DNA from: Pseudomonas proteolytica
GTDB lineage: Bacteria > Pseudomonadota > Gammaproteobacteria > Pseudomonadales > Pseudomonadaceae
Reading direction: 5' to 3'
Length of the DNA: 46,283 nucleotides
NCBI RefSeq assembly: GCF_007858275.1
Contig: NZ_VFEV01000047.1
Location: 1-46,283, forward strand
Each line of letters starts with the position of its first letter. Within the stretch, counting starts at the first letter, position 1. The position numbers were made by a program, and so were the translations under genes. Shown here in pieces: positions 14,985-22,757 of the stretch. The notes below the pieces were generated by a model. That model did no database searches. It was not told the DNA's origin and saw only the letters and a list, made by a program, of their open reading frames with translations.

Positions 14985-15361
14985 AGCTCGATCCCCAGTT
15001 TCTCCTTGAGCACTTCTTTGCCGTAAGCCTTCCCGAGCTCCAGCAAGACGCCGAGACCTGCAACACCTGCCTTTTCAGCCCCGGCTTTGGTACGGCGCCA
15101 TACCTCACCGTCGCGGACGGTGTCGAGGAACTCATGGCCTCTATAGGTCAAATGCTTGGGCTCCCAAATGAATCCACCCGGCCCTAGGTGATTATGACTC
15201 TGTCCTACCAGCAGCCCTGCCTCATGCAGCAGCATGACGTGGTAAGAAATCACCATCGGTGTTTTACCTTCGACTACTAACGAAATGCTTGCACGTGGAT
15301 CTTCTTCACTGGCTTCGACAACCAGCAAAATTTCGCGCACCAGGTCTTTGTCGAGCTGCAT
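14981..15361 (-). CDS. DUF2513 domain protein
   Basis: The 126-aa product starts MQLDKDLVREILLVVEASEE, as DUF2513 proteins do, continues with ISYHVMLLHEAGLLVGQ (a winged-helix-like region) and LTYRGHEFLDTVRD, and ends in a helical tail. DUF2513 proteins are widespread in phages and mobile elements, with a presumed DNA-binding role. It is translationally coupled to the recombinase downstream, suggesting a regulator or accessory factor of recombination. Confidence 0.75.
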   Translation of the reverse strand: MQLDKDLVREILLVVEASEEDPRASISLVVEGKTPMVISYHVMLLHEAGLLVGQSHNHLGPGGFIWEPKHLTYRGHEFLDTVRDGEVWRRTKAGAEKAGVAGLGVLLELGKAYGKEVLKEKLGIEL

Positions 15362-15557
15362 CAGGAATTCCCTTAGCTATATGTGATAAAGGACATTATC
15401 ACGTATAGATGGACTTGGAAGGAGCAGTCAAAGGCCCACACGGCACGGCGAAAATCCGCCCCACAAATAATCAAATTGATCATCATAAAATAATCATTGT
15501 AAATGACATATTTCATCGCTAGTCTATGCCCATACCCACTGATTGAGAGCAAAGACG

Positions 15558-16250
15558 ATGAGCAGCTTCTGGCGTAACCAATTCGAGAAAAACTTCCTCC
15601 CCGCTCAGACAAAGCTCGGCCTGGACGAAATTATTCAGGAGGCACACGATGCCTATTGGGGTTCGCTAGGGGCGTCGCTGATGAAATTTAACGGCGAAAT
15701 TGACCCGGCCAAGCTGAAAAGTCTGGATCAGCTCTACAACGGTGAAAGCGCTGTGCGGACAGCGGCCAAGGATTGCTACGACTACGCAATCAATGGCCGA
15801 CTCAGCCTCGCCAAGGATGGGGAGGAAGAAACCAGGATGAATGACAACTGGGCTCGACTGGCAACGCTAGTGCTCTCCGCCCGGCCCGATATTGAGGTGT
15901 TCTCACCTCGAATCGGTGGACACGAGATGGTTTTACCGAAAGGACTCGAACACCTGCTTTTCCAGGCGCTGGTCAGAGCCCGCCTTGACCTGGATACCCA
16001 CCCGAAATTTGAAGATGACGAGGCGGTGCCCATGTTCTTGTCGGGTGAGGACAACTGCGGCTACCTGACGCTAAAAGAAATCGCGGTCTTGGGACAGATG
16101 TCCGAGCGAGCGGTGCGCAATGCGGCCCAGCCCGCAGCGGCGGATCGACTGCAGACGCGCAAGGAACAAAGCCAGACGGTGGTCGACTCCGAAGAAGCGT
16201 TGCGCTGGTTGAAAGGTCGCAGGGGCTTCATTGCTACCCGTGCGGATTAA
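15558..16250 (+). CDS. Hypothetical protein with C-terminal helix-turn-helix, partner of the glycosylase-like gene
   Basis: The 230-aa product starts MSSFWRNQFEKNFLPAQTKL. Most of it is helical and unrecognised. Near the C-terminus YLTLKEIAVLGQMSERAVRN looks like a helix-turn-helix, and the end (EEALRWLKGRRGF) resembles excisionase/MerR-type wing segments. It lies 43 bp upstream of the glycosylase-like gene in the same direction, so the pair forms an operon divergent from the DUF2513-recombinase pair. Confidence 0.6.
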   Translation: MSSFWRNQFEKNFLPAQTKLGLDEIIQEAHDAYWGSLGASLMKFNGEIDPAKLKSLDQLYNGESAVRTAAKDCYDYAINGRLSLAKDGEEETRMNDNWARLATLVLSARPDIEVFSPRIGGHEMVLPKGLEHLLFQALVRARLDLDTHPKFEDDEAVPMFLSGEDNCGYLTLKEIAVLGQMSERAVRNAAQPAAADRLQTRKEQSQTVVDSEEALRWLKGRRGFIATRAD

Positions 16251-16293
16251 CGCTCGCTAACCCAACAATTGCCTATCACCAAAGGACATCACC

Positions 16294-17070
16294 ATGAGCC
16301 TCGAACAGTTCAGCGCCCTACTTTCCGCCTCCACGCACAATTTTGCCACGCTGCCGGCTGAGCTGTTGCTCGCTTCAGAAGGCAATCTGCAGACCTTTTA
16401 TGCGCCATTTGATCACGTCAATACCAGTGCCCGCGTTGTGCTGTGCGGCATTACGCCGGGCTTGCAGCAGGCCAGCCGGGCCCTGGATGAAGCGCGCAAA
16501 CAGCTGTGCAATGGCGCCTCCATCGAGCACGCCAAACAAACCGCCAAGGAAACGGCCAGTTTTGCCGGACCCATGCGCAACAACCTGACCAGCCTGCTGG
16601 ATCACATCGGGCTGCAGACGCTGCTGGGCATCGATAGCTGTGCACGGCTATTTGATACGCACCGTCATCTGGTGCACTACACCTCGGCCCTGCGCTACCC
16701 GGTCTTTCTCGATGGTCAGAATTACAGCGGCAGCCCTGCCATGCTTACTCGTGCCAGTCTGCGTCATCAGGTGGAAACGCACCTGGCGGAAGAGATCCGG
16801 ACATTGGGCCCACAGTGCCTCTATGTCCCGCTCGGGCCGAAAGTCACGGAGGTTTTTCAGCACCTGCAAGCCAAAGGACTGTTGAAAGCCGAGCAACTGC
16901 TGGACGGATTGCCGCATCCGTCGGGAGCCAACGCAGAACGCATCAGCTATTTCCTCGGCGGCAAACTTCGGGAAAAGCTGTCGAGCAAAACCAATGCGGC
17001 GGTAATCGACGCCGCTAAAGCCCGGCTAATGACAAAACTGACCACGCTGCGCAGCGCAGTTTCTCGGTAA
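16294..17070 (+). CDS. Uracil-DNA-glycosylase-like protein
   Basis: The 258-aa product shows features of the UDG superfamily: a first strand and loop VVLCGITPG (residues 48-56) where UDGs have their water-activating loop, YVPLGPKVTEVF (177-188), and LPHPSGANAERI (206-217), matching the HPS leucine-loop motif. The usual catalytic Asp/Asn after the first strand is not obvious (ITPG), so chemistry and substrate are uncertain. It is either a base-excision enzyme or an inactive nucleic-acid sensor. A terminator lies at 17206. Pairing with a helix-turn-helix gene next to a recombinase suggests a defence or maintenance role, which is inference. Confidence 0.5.
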   Translation: MSLEQFSALLSASTHNFATLPAELLLASEGNLQTFYAPFDHVNTSARVVLCGITPGLQQASRALDEARKQLCNGASIEHAKQTAKETASFAGPMRNNLTSLLDHIGLQTLLGIDSCARLFDTHRHLVHYTSALRYPVFLDGQNYSGSPAMLTRASLRHQVETHLAEEIRTLGPQCLYVPLGPKVTEVFQHLQAKGLLKAEQLLDGLPHPSGANAERISYFLGGKLREKLSSKTNAAVIDAAKARLMTKLTTLRSAVSR

Positions 17071-17205
17071 CGACCACAGGATGCCGCCTTTTAGAACCAT
17101 ACGACTGCCCTGTTAGCTCCTTTGCTGTAGTCACCGCCTGGGGTGGGGCGGAAGTACCCCCCCTCTCGTTGCTGGGTTCCCAGCTTGACTGCCTGACAGT
17201 CACAG

Positions 17206-17236
17206 CGGTCACTGGTCTTCAGTGGCCGTTTTTTTT
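17206..17236 (+). terminator. Terminator downstream of the glycosylase-like gene
   Basis: CGGTCACTG-GTCTT-CAGTGGCCG followed by eight Ts forms a good plus-strand terminator 136 bp after the stop codon. The spacer holds no clear gene. Confidence 0.8.
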
Positions 17237-17363
17237 GCTGTCGGTGGTGCGCTTACGTGACTGCAGTCGAAAGTGGCTGATCTAGAATCTTGAAACCCTT
17301 CGGTTACTGGTGAAGTTCTGATTCATTAGCGCCATGCGCCTTCGGCACCAATCTTTTTGAGAC

Positions 17364-17395
17364 AAAAAAAACCGCCTCAGCGAAGCTGAAGCGGT
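17364..17395 (-). terminator. Terminator of small ORF 17410-17511
   Basis: On the minus strand ACCGC-TCAGC pairs with GCTGA-GCGGT (17371-17395), followed by a T tract (17364-17370), 14 bp after the small ORF stop. Confidence 0.85.
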
Positions 17396-17409
17396 CCGTC
17401 CTGCCGACC

Positions 17410-17511
17410 TTATTGCAGGTCGTCGAAGCGATCCCGTAGCAATTCGTAAACGTGATGTACACGTACACAAACCACCACGAAATCCCACGCATGTTTCAAA
17501 AACTTCAACAT
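17410..17511 (-). CDS. Candidate type I toxin peptide, copy 2 (33 aa)
   Basis: The peptide begins MLKFLKHAWDFVVVC and ends LRDRFDDLQ, with a short hydrophobic segment (FVVVCVRV). The ribosome-binding site GGGAGGG (plus 17518-17524) lies in a 7-bp hairpin TTGGCCC/GGGCCAA (17514-17537) just before the ATG, the same trick as copy 1. A terminator follows. Its leader holds the 20-bp repeat at 17578-17597, identical to the start of a plus-strand RNA at 42806. The outer transposon begins at 17647, so toxin and presumed antitoxin are now 24.8 kb further apart. Function is inferred. Confidence 0.6.
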   Translation of the reverse strand: MLKFLKHAWDFVVVCVRVHHVYELLRDRFDDLQ

Positions 17512-17577
17512 GCTTGGCCCTCCCGTCGTTGGGCCAAACCTCCAGCACACTCACCGGACTTGTGTGCCTTCGGGATC

Positions 17578-17597
17578 ACGTGAATGCTCCCTGTGAG
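17578..17597. repeat. 20-bp repeat in the leader of small ORF copy 2
   Basis: ACGTGAATGCTCCCTGTGAG occurs here and identically at 42806-42825. It lies 67-86 nt upstream of the small ORF start, almost the same distance as the 18-bp repeat of copy 1. Both repeats share GAATGCT..C.G.GA. Confidence 0.85.
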
Positions 17598-17640
17598 GCG
17601 GCTAAGCTGATGGACGCCTTCTGAGTCATCCGCACGGATT

Positions 17641-17646
17641 ACTAGC
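17641..17646. repeat. Target site duplication (left) of the 24.8-kb transposon
   Basis: ACTAGC directly before the left end is repeated at 42464-42469 directly after the right end. A 6-bp duplication fits Tn552-like elements (6-7 bp). Confidence 0.85.
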
Positions 17647-17818
17647 TGTAACGGCTTGCAAACGAAAACGTCCCGACCTGCAATCAATACGATTTTCGAC
17701 CGGAATTAACTGCGACTGACCGGCCCGGCAAACCAGTATTAGCTGCGAATGAACCTGCATTTATCCGCGCTGACCTGCATTCCATGGCTACCAACCAGCA
17801 TTAATTGCAAATGACGGG
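17647..17818 (+). repeat. Left inverted end of the 24.8-kb transposon
   Basis: This end matches the reverse complement of 42292-42463 along its whole length. The best-conserved block starts at CGTCCCGACCTGCAATCAAT. It contains several sub-repeats (GACCTGCA, ACCTGCATT, CCAGCATTAA.TGC) that are probably transposase binding sites. Confidence 0.85.
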
Positions 17819-17953
17819 GCTTATAGGTAGTGAATCGATTGCCTCGTTAGAGCGCATGTCTGCTTGGCATGCGGGAACATCTAGTCTCTTCCGCCCACGA
17901 GCCAGATCATTCCAGGCAAACACATGGGGCCTACAGCTTTGAGGCCCACTACG

Positions 17954-18820
17954 CTATGTGCGGGCTCGGTCTCGCCCAAAGGGTTCGGTCAACTGACCAA
18001 GGTAACCCTTGGGATAGTCCCTCTCACGCAAGCCGACATTGGCGTCGCCCTGCTTTCCTGTACTGTCGTAGAACGTCCCGAATAGCCGATCCCACACCAT
18101 CAGAAATTCGCCGCAGTTCACCTGGGCATCTTCGAAGTCGCGCTTGTGGTGCCAACGATGAATTTCAGCCACCCCGATGACATGGCGCAGCCAACCCAGC
18201 CGGTAATCCAGGTTCGAGTGCTGAAAGCCCAAGTGAACGGTCAGAATGCCGAACCAGGTGGCAACCACTGCCGAAGGCGCGCCGGATGCAAACAGCAGCA
18301 CCAATCCCGGGCCAGCCATGAGCATCGCATGTAGGGGATGCCGGCGCTCCCCATTCATCCAGTACAAGCGCTCGGCGCTGTGGTGAATCATGTGAAAACG
18401 CCACAGCCAGGGTACGTGGTGGCTGATGCGGTGCATGGCATACAGGCTCAGATCGAGCACGACGGCGACCAGCAGCAGCTGAACCCAAAGTGGACTCTCG
18501 ACTGGGAAGAGACGAACTGTAGCCGGCACTGCATCGCCCAGCCTGGCCAGGATTTCGGCGGTGAACTGGATGACGGAAAGATTCACCAGCATATGCACCA
18601 GGTCGGTCAGGGTGTCCTGGTGATCCTCCAGCCAGCCCTCCCGGAAAGGCTGGATACGCTCCAGCCCCGCGACGGCCAATAGACCGACTGCGGCTACCAA
18701 GGGTGTGCTGGGCCAGTACGGCACCCCGGCGTACAAGGCCCAGACCATGAAGGCGGCGCTGCCACCAAACACGAGCGGATAGCTCAACCAGCGTAGGGCG
18801 AATCGAAGAGAAGTGGACAT
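17954..18820 (-). CDS. Sterol desaturase / fatty acid hydroxylase family membrane protein
   Basis: The 288-aa protein has several membrane segments in the first 110 residues and the three histidine boxes of the family: HRISHH, HMIHH and HRWHH, which bind a di-iron centre. Such enzymes hydroxylate or desaturate lipids in the cytoplasmic membrane. A clear ribosome-binding site (AGGAGCTGAGCG) precedes the ATG. It is the last gene of the minus-strand row DUF3703-lspA-araC-like, and may alter membrane lipids under metal stress; the true substrate is unknown. Confidence 0.8.
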   Translation of the reverse strand: MSTSLRFALRWLSYPLVFGGSAAFMVWALYAGVPYWPSTPLVAAVGLLAVAGLERIQPFREGWLEDHQDTLTDLVHMLVNLSVIQFTAEILARLGDAVPATVRLFPVESPLWVQLLLVAVVLDLSLYAMHRISHHVPWLWRFHMIHHSAERLYWMNGERRHPLHAMLMAGPGLVLLFASGAPSAVVATWFGILTVHLGFQHSNLDYRLGWLRHVIGVAEIHRWHHKRDFEDAQVNCGEFLMVWDRLFGTFYDSTGKQGDANVGLRERDYPKGYLGQLTEPFGRDRART

Positions 18821-18888
18821 CGCTCAGCTCCTATGTAGAGAGCCTTCACGGTAGGTGCAGAGGACGACGTTCGACTTGAACGAAAGAG

Positions 18889-19635
18889 CTATGACTTCTG
18901 GAGATCGACCGCAGCCAGGGCGGAGGACGGATCGATGCCCAGCAGCGCCCTGAATGTCCGGGAGAAATGCGCCGAGTCGGAAAAACCTGCCGCATGCGCG
19001 GCTTCGGTCAGCCGTCCCCCTTTGGCCAGGTGTTGCAGGGCTTGGGTGAGGCGCAGCCATTTGACATAGCTGCGCAACGGCAGGCCGGTTTGCTCCACGA
19101 ACCAATGGGAAAAACGCGTGGGTGACAAATGCACCAACGCGGCCATTGCCTCACGCCCCATTTGGCCTTCGCGCAGCGCTGCGGTGACCTTGGTCAAGCG
19201 CGGATCAGGGATTGGTGGATCGGCAAGCCGCAACAGCCGACGTACCTGCGCCTGCAACTGGACAGGCGAATGCCCCGACGCCCTCAGTGCCTCGACCATC
19301 GCAGCAATATCGGCCGCTACGATCTCCATCAGCCTCACGGCTCCGCTCACCCGCAAGGCACGCGCCTCATCGGACAGCACATCCAGGTAGATCGACAGGA
19401 CATGCCCAGCACTGAGCCGGTGCTTCAAGCCTGCCGGAATCAAGATGGCAGCCCCAGATTGCCCACCCAACGGCGTTTCAACCGTTATCGCGGCGTCGAG
19501 CCCCACTGCAATTTGATGTGCTTGATGATGGTGCCAATCCTGGTGGGCGGCATGGCCGAGAAAGACGCCGATACCGGGGCCGACCCAGGCATGGCCTGAC
19601 CAGCGAGCCACTTCTGCGGCATCCGAGCTTCGCAT
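18889..19635 (-). CDS. AraC-family transcriptional regulator
   Basis: The 248-aa product has an N-terminal cupin-like sensor part (LVPAG-type segment AAILIPAGLKHRL) and a C-terminal pair of helix-turn-helices (MAALVHLSPTRFSHWF and LTEAAHAAGFSDSAHFSRTF), the AraC/XylS signature. Its ATG at 19635 shares one base with the lspA stop (TAATG), so it is translationally coupled; the longer upstream frame overlaps lspA and is unlikely. It may control the sterol-desaturase-like gene 68 bp downstream. Confidence 0.8.
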   Translation of the reverse strand: MRSSDAAEVARWSGHAWVGPGIGVFLGHAAHQDWHHHQAHQIAVGLDAAITVETPLGGQSGAAILIPAGLKHRLSAGHVLSIYLDVLSDEARALRVSGAVRLMEIVAADIAAMVEALRASGHSPVQLQAQVRRLLRLADPPIPDPRLTKVTAALREGQMGREAMAALVHLSPTRFSHWFVEQTGLPLRSYVKWLRLTQALQHLAKGGRLTEAAHAAGFSDSAHFSRTFRALLGIDPSSALAAVDLQKS

Positions 19636-20144
19636 TATCTGCCCCGGTCCAGTTCCGCGCTTGGACTCAGCACACTGCTCAGGAGCAACATGGCGGCACC
19701 GCCCACGATGCCGATGTCCGCCAAGTTGAATGCAGGCCAATGCCAGGATTGCCAGAAAAAATCCAGATAGTCGATCACATGGCCTCGGAAGCTGCGATCG
19801 ATCAGATTCCCCACTGCCCCTCCCAGTATGAGGCTATAGCCCAGCGCTTCGAGCTTGGCCCTGGGCTTACGCAAGAGCAACGCGAGCCCAATCGAAACAA
19901 CCAGTGCGAGGAGAATGAAGAAGTAGCGCTGCCAACCGCCCGCGTCAGCTAGGAAGCTGAACGCTGCGCCGGTATTCCAGAAATGGACCAGATTGAAGAC
20001 TGGGGTCAGAGGAACCACGGCGCCGACCGAGAGCGAACCCTCAATTACATATTTGATCGCCTGGTCGGCCAGGGCAACGGCTAGCGATAGCGTCCACCAG
20101 AGCCCGGGAGTGATACGGTGCGCCATTCCAAGTGGCGATTTCAT
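19635..20144 (-). CDS. lspA: Signal peptidase II (lipoprotein signal peptidase)
   Basis: The 169-aa product has four membrane segments and the two catalytic aspartates in conserved blocks: VGNLIDRSFRGHVIDYLDF and FNLADIGIVGGA. Earlier NTGAAFSFL is also typical. The enzyme cuts prolipoproteins before the lipidated cysteine. Extra lspA copies are common in lead, cadmium and zinc resistance clusters (for example with pbr genes), though their role there is unclear. Start chosen at 20144 with GGGAGCG upstream; it overlaps the DUF3703 stop by 4 bases. Confidence 0.9.
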   Translation of the reverse strand: MKSPLGMAHRITPGLWWTLSLAVALADQAIKYVIEGSLSVGAVVPLTPVFNLVHFWNTGAAFSFLADAGGWQRYFFILLALVVSIGLALLLRKPRAKLEALGYSLILGGAVGNLIDRSFRGHVIDYLDFFWQSWHWPAFNLADIGIVGGAAMLLLSSVLSPSAELDRGR

Positions 20145-20488
20145 TGTTTCGCTCCCTGAAACAGTCGCTGCAATCCGGGTGAGACGGGCATCGGCGCGAA
20201 TGCACTGATCCTCGCGCGTCCGGTATTGCCGAGCGGTACCCAGATCTTCGAGAACAACACGGCAGCGATGATCCGTGGTGCTTGGCCGAACATTTCCCGG
20301 TAGTCGCGCAACTGCCAGCCAGCCCTTAGCATCAACCAATGGCTCCGCGCATGCAGGACGGGCATGTGCTGGCTCAAGATGTGGGCGCGCTCGAGCCAGG
20401 GGAATGCCTCGGTTGGCGCCTTTTCACGGAGTGCTGTCCTTGCCTGGAAAAAGGCTTCATCGATGGCATTGCGGAGGGCGGTATTCAT
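20141..20488 (-). CDS. DUF3703 protein of metal resistance cluster
   Basis: The 115-aa product starts MNTALRNAIDEAFFQARTAL and contains AFPWLERAHILSQHMPVLHA and HSHWLM-like histidine-rich helices, matching DUF3703 proteins found beside CadR/CDF/lspA genes. Histidines suggest metal binding. It is the first gene after the CadR-type promoter at 20543-20573 and is translationally coupled to lspA. Function unproved. Confidence 0.75.
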   Translation of the reverse strand: MNTALRNAIDEAFFQARTALREKAPTEAFPWLERAHILSQHMPVLHARSHWLMLRAGWQLRDYREMFGQAPRIIAAVLFSKIWVPLGNTGRARISAFAPMPVSPGLQRLFQGAKQ

Positions 20489-20542
20489 CTGGAACTCACT
20501 TGCGCAGCAGTTGGAAGGCCATGATTCTGGGCCGATCGTGCA

Positions 20543-20573
20543 AGTGAACACCCTGTAGCCGCTATAGGGTCAA
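20543..20573 (-). promoter_or_regulatory. CadR/PbrR-type promoter-operator for DUF3703-lspA
   Basis: On the minus strand TTGACC (20573-20568) and TTCACT (20548-20543) are spaced by 19 bp, the long spacer typical of MerR-family promoters. The spacer holds the perfect dyad ACCCTATAG-CGG-CTACAGGGT, closely matching the operator known for PbrR/CadR. CadR with bound metal would untwist it and switch on the row down to the sterol desaturase gene. Confidence 0.85.
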
Positions 20574-20618
20574 GCTCTACGCTTTGAGCAGAAGCGAATG
20601 GCACTTTTCTAGCGCGCC

Positions 20619-21026
20619 TTATGGAAGCCGTTTGCCTCCCTCCACTAGACCCGAAAGTATTCCGCAGTCCAGGCTTTGTCGTTCGTCATCGCAGCAGCTG
20701 CGTAACGTCACCAACTGGTTTTCCAGGGCTTGCAAGGATGCGATCTGGGCCCTGACCTGGGCGATATGGCTATCAAGCAGCGTATTGACCGCCGCGCACG
20801 GTTGCTGCGGCTGTGCTTGAACGCTCTGCAAAACACCAATTTCGTCCAACGACATGCCAAAGGACCGGCAACGGCGGATGAACAGCAGTTTCTCCACATG
20901 ATCCGCTTCGTAGGCTCGGTAGCCATTTGCCTGGCGATTGGGCGATGCAAGCAGGCCCTGGCGCTCATAGAAACGAATGGTCTGAATGTCCGCTCCCGTC
21001 AGCTGTGCAAGTTGACCAATGCGCAT
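20619..21026 (-). CDS. cadR: MerR-family cadmium/lead-responsive regulator CadR
   Basis: The 135-aa product starts MRIGQLAQLTGADIQTIRFY with the MerR helix-turn-helix and wing (ERQGLLASPNRQANGYRAY), a dimerisation helix, and metal-binding cysteines C77-type (QQPCAAVN) and the CCDDER pair, as in CadR and PbrR. It lies between the two promoters with 19-bp spacers, one for the CDF gene and one for DUF3703-lspA. It is expected to repress without metal and activate with Cd(II), Pb(II) or Zn(II). Confidence 0.85.
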   Translation of the reverse strand: MRIGQLAQLTGADIQTIRFYERQGLLASPNRQANGYRAYEADHVEKLLFIRRCRSFGMSLDEIGVLQSVQAQPQQPCAAVNTLLDSHIAQVRAQIASLQALENQLVTLRSCCDDERQSLDCGILSGLVEGGKRLP

Positions 21027-21062
21027 AGGCTGCTCCTCGATAAACAGCCAGTATATCCAGGC

Positions 21063-21093
21063 TTGACCCTATACCTGCTATATGGTTTTCAAT
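21063..21093 (+). promoter_or_regulatory. CadR-type promoter-operator for the CDF gene
   Basis: TTGACC (21063-21068) and TTCAAT (21088-21093) are separated by 19 bp containing the dyad ACCCTATA...TATATGGT. It lies 34 bp before the CDF start and just upstream of cadR, as expected for a divergent MerR-type promoter. Confidence 0.8.
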
Positions 21094-21126
21094 TGCCAGA
21101 ATTGAACCTGATAGGAGAGGCGGATC

Positions 21127-22020
21127 ATGAGCTCGTGTGAAAAATCCTGTGGCTGCGGTTCAGTGTCAGCGCCTGCTGAAGCAGCGAGCGCGCCCTCGAC
21201 CGAAGGAGCCTGGGTCAGCCATTTTTCTGTACCCAAGATGGATTGCCCTTCGGAAGAGCGAATGATTCGGCTCGCGCTGAATAGCTTGCCTGAGCTTCGT
21301 TCGTTGTCCTTTGATCTGAGCAGCAGGCAGGTACTCGCTTTCCATGACGGGGCGGTTGACCCAATCACTACCAAGCTGGAGTCCCTGGGTCTAGGGGCAG
21401 CGCTACTGGGGACTCAACCAGCTAGTCAGGAAGCAGCCTCGACCAATCGCGCTGATGAGGAATTAGCGGCGTCGAAAGAGGCGAGCACCCTGAAAATTTT
21501 GCTCGGCATCAACGCTGCCATGTTTGTTATCGAGATGGGCGCAGGGTTGATCGCTCAGTCGACGGGCCTTATTGCCGACTCGCTGGACATGTTTGCGGAT
21601 GCTGCCGTCTATGGCTTGGCTCTCTTTGCCGTCGGCCGCAGTGCACAGCTGCAAGTTCGCGCTGCGCACCTGGCGGGTTTCTTTCAGATCCTGTTGGCAC
21701 TGGGCGTACTCGTGGAGGTGGCTAGACGCTTCCACTATGGCAGCGAACCTGAGTCGATGCTGATGATGGGGATTGGCTTAGTTGCACTCGTCGCAAACGC
21801 CAGCTGTCTCTTGATGATCTATGGCCATCGCGAAGGCGGTGCACACATGAAAGCGAGCTGGATTTTTTCGGCCAACGATGTGCTCGCGAACATTGGCGTT
21901 ATCGTCGCCGGCGCGCTGGTTGCGTGGACGGGCTCTCCCTACCCAGACTTGGTGATTGGTACGGTCGTTGGCCTCATCGTATTGAACGGTGCGCGCCGAA
22001 TCCTGGCATTGAAAGCCTGA
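21127..22020 (+). CDS. Cation diffusion facilitator (Cd/Zn/Pb exporter) with N-terminal metal-binding domain
   Basis: The 297-aa protein starts MSSCEKSCGCGS (cysteine-rich), followed by an HMA-like domain (KMDCPSEERMIRLAL, about 35-95). Then come the CDF membrane domain from about residue 120 with SLDMFADAAVYGLAL, carrying the metal-site Asp residues, and the second site in SWIFSANDVLANIGVI. CDF proteins exchange cytoplasmic metal for protons. An HMA domain fused to a CDF is characteristic of CadR-linked clusters. A ribosome-binding site AGGAGAGG precedes the ATG. It lacks a long C-terminal cytoplasmic domain. Confidence 0.85.
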   Translation: MSSCEKSCGCGSVSAPAEAASAPSTEGAWVSHFSVPKMDCPSEERMIRLALNSLPELRSLSFDLSSRQVLAFHDGAVDPITTKLESLGLGAALLGTQPASQEAASTNRADEELAASKEASTLKILLGINAAMFVIEMGAGLIAQSTGLIADSLDMFADAAVYGLALFAVGRSAQLQVRAAHLAGFFQILLALGVLVEVARRFHYGSEPESMLMMGIGLVALVANASCLLMIYGHREGGAHMKASWIFSANDVLANIGVIVAGALVAWTGSPYPDLVIGTVVGLIVLNGARRILALKA

Positions 22021-22152
22021 CCAACCGATCCTGTATTCCATCGCGATGGGCTCACTTTCTACAAGTGAACATCAATGGTACGGACAGTCCAATAAACCTT
22101 CGTTTGATAGACGCCTCTGGCGAGGTGTGCTGGGTGCACTCCTGGAAGGATT

Positions 22153-22169
22153 GAGCTACAATGTAGCTC
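22153..22169. promoter_or_regulatory. Operator palindrome upstream of relB
   Basis: GAGCTAC-AAT-GTAGCTC is a perfect 7-bp inverted repeat 22 bp before the relB ATG. It is a likely site for autorepression by the RelB-YafQ complex. Confidence 0.65.
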
Positions 22170-22190
22170 ATCAATCTGGAGGATCAAACC

Positions 22191-22454
22191 ATGTCCGCAA
22201 ATGCTGTAGTCCGTGCCCGTATCGACGAGCACATCAAGGAAGAGGCGACCGTCGTGCTGGCAGCGATGGGACTCACCGTGTCTGACGCCTTCCGCATCAT
22301 GTTGACCCGAGTCGCCCGCGAGAAAGCCTTGCCGTTCGAGCCGCTGATTCCGAACGCCACCACCATCGAGGCGATGAAGGAAGCGCGCCGTGGCGGCTTG
22401 AAGTCGTTCGCTTCCGTCGAGGATCTGATGGCGGATCTGAATGCGGACGATTGA
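22191..22454 (+). CDS. relB: RelB/DinJ-family antitoxin
   Basis: The 87-aa product starts MSANAVVRARIDEHIKEEAT and has the ribbon-helix-helix typical of RelB/DinJ (VLAAMGLTVSDAFRIMLTRV), then a C-terminal toxin-neutralising tail (KEARRGGLKSFASVEDLMAD). GGAGGA precedes the ATG. It overlaps the toxin gene by 14 bases. It neutralises YafQ and represses its own operon. Confidence 0.85.
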   Translation: MSANAVVRARIDEHIKEEATVVLAAMGLTVSDAFRIMLTRVAREKALPFEPLIPNATTIEAMKEARRGGLKSFASVEDLMADLNADD

Positions 22455-22722
22455 ACAGACCAGCCGGTTCAAACGCGATTATAAACGCGAAGCCAAAGGC
22501 CCGCATCGTCAGACGCTGGCGAGCGATTTCATTGCCGTCGTCACAGCCCTGGCGAATAACCAGCCTCTGGCCGAGAAGCACCGTGACCACGCCCTCACCG
22601 GCGACTGGAAAGACCACCGGGACTGTCACATCAAGCCCGACCTGGTGTTGATTTACCGCAAGCCGGATGACGCCGTGCTGCAACTCGTGCGTCTCGGATC
22701 GCATAGCGAGCTTGGCCTGTAA
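22441..22722 (+). CDS. yafQ: YafQ-family mRNA endonuclease toxin
   Basis: The 93-aa product starts MRTIEQTSRFKRDYKREAKG and contains LAEKHRDHALTGDWKDHRDC and HIKPDLVLIYRK, the YafQ/RelE fold with catalytic histidines in the usual places. It cleaves mRNA on the ribosome when not bound by RelB. It is complete. The pair is followed by decayed copies of Tn3-transposon accessory genes, which suggests it came with a lost transposon. Confidence 0.85.
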   Translation: MRTIEQTSRFKRDYKREAKGPHRQTLASDFIAVVTALANNQPLAEKHRDHALTGDWKDHRDCHIKPDLVLIYRKPDDAVLQLVRLGSHSELGL

Positions 22723-22757
22723 CGCCGGGGTCTGCCCAGGACAAGGAAAGAAGCTAC

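Noticed and set aside
17505..17687. 60-codon ORF across the left transposon end (and 42423-42767 across the right end)
   Set aside because: Both begin inside transposon-end repeats and are created by the insertion; no protein family or ribosome-binding site supports them.
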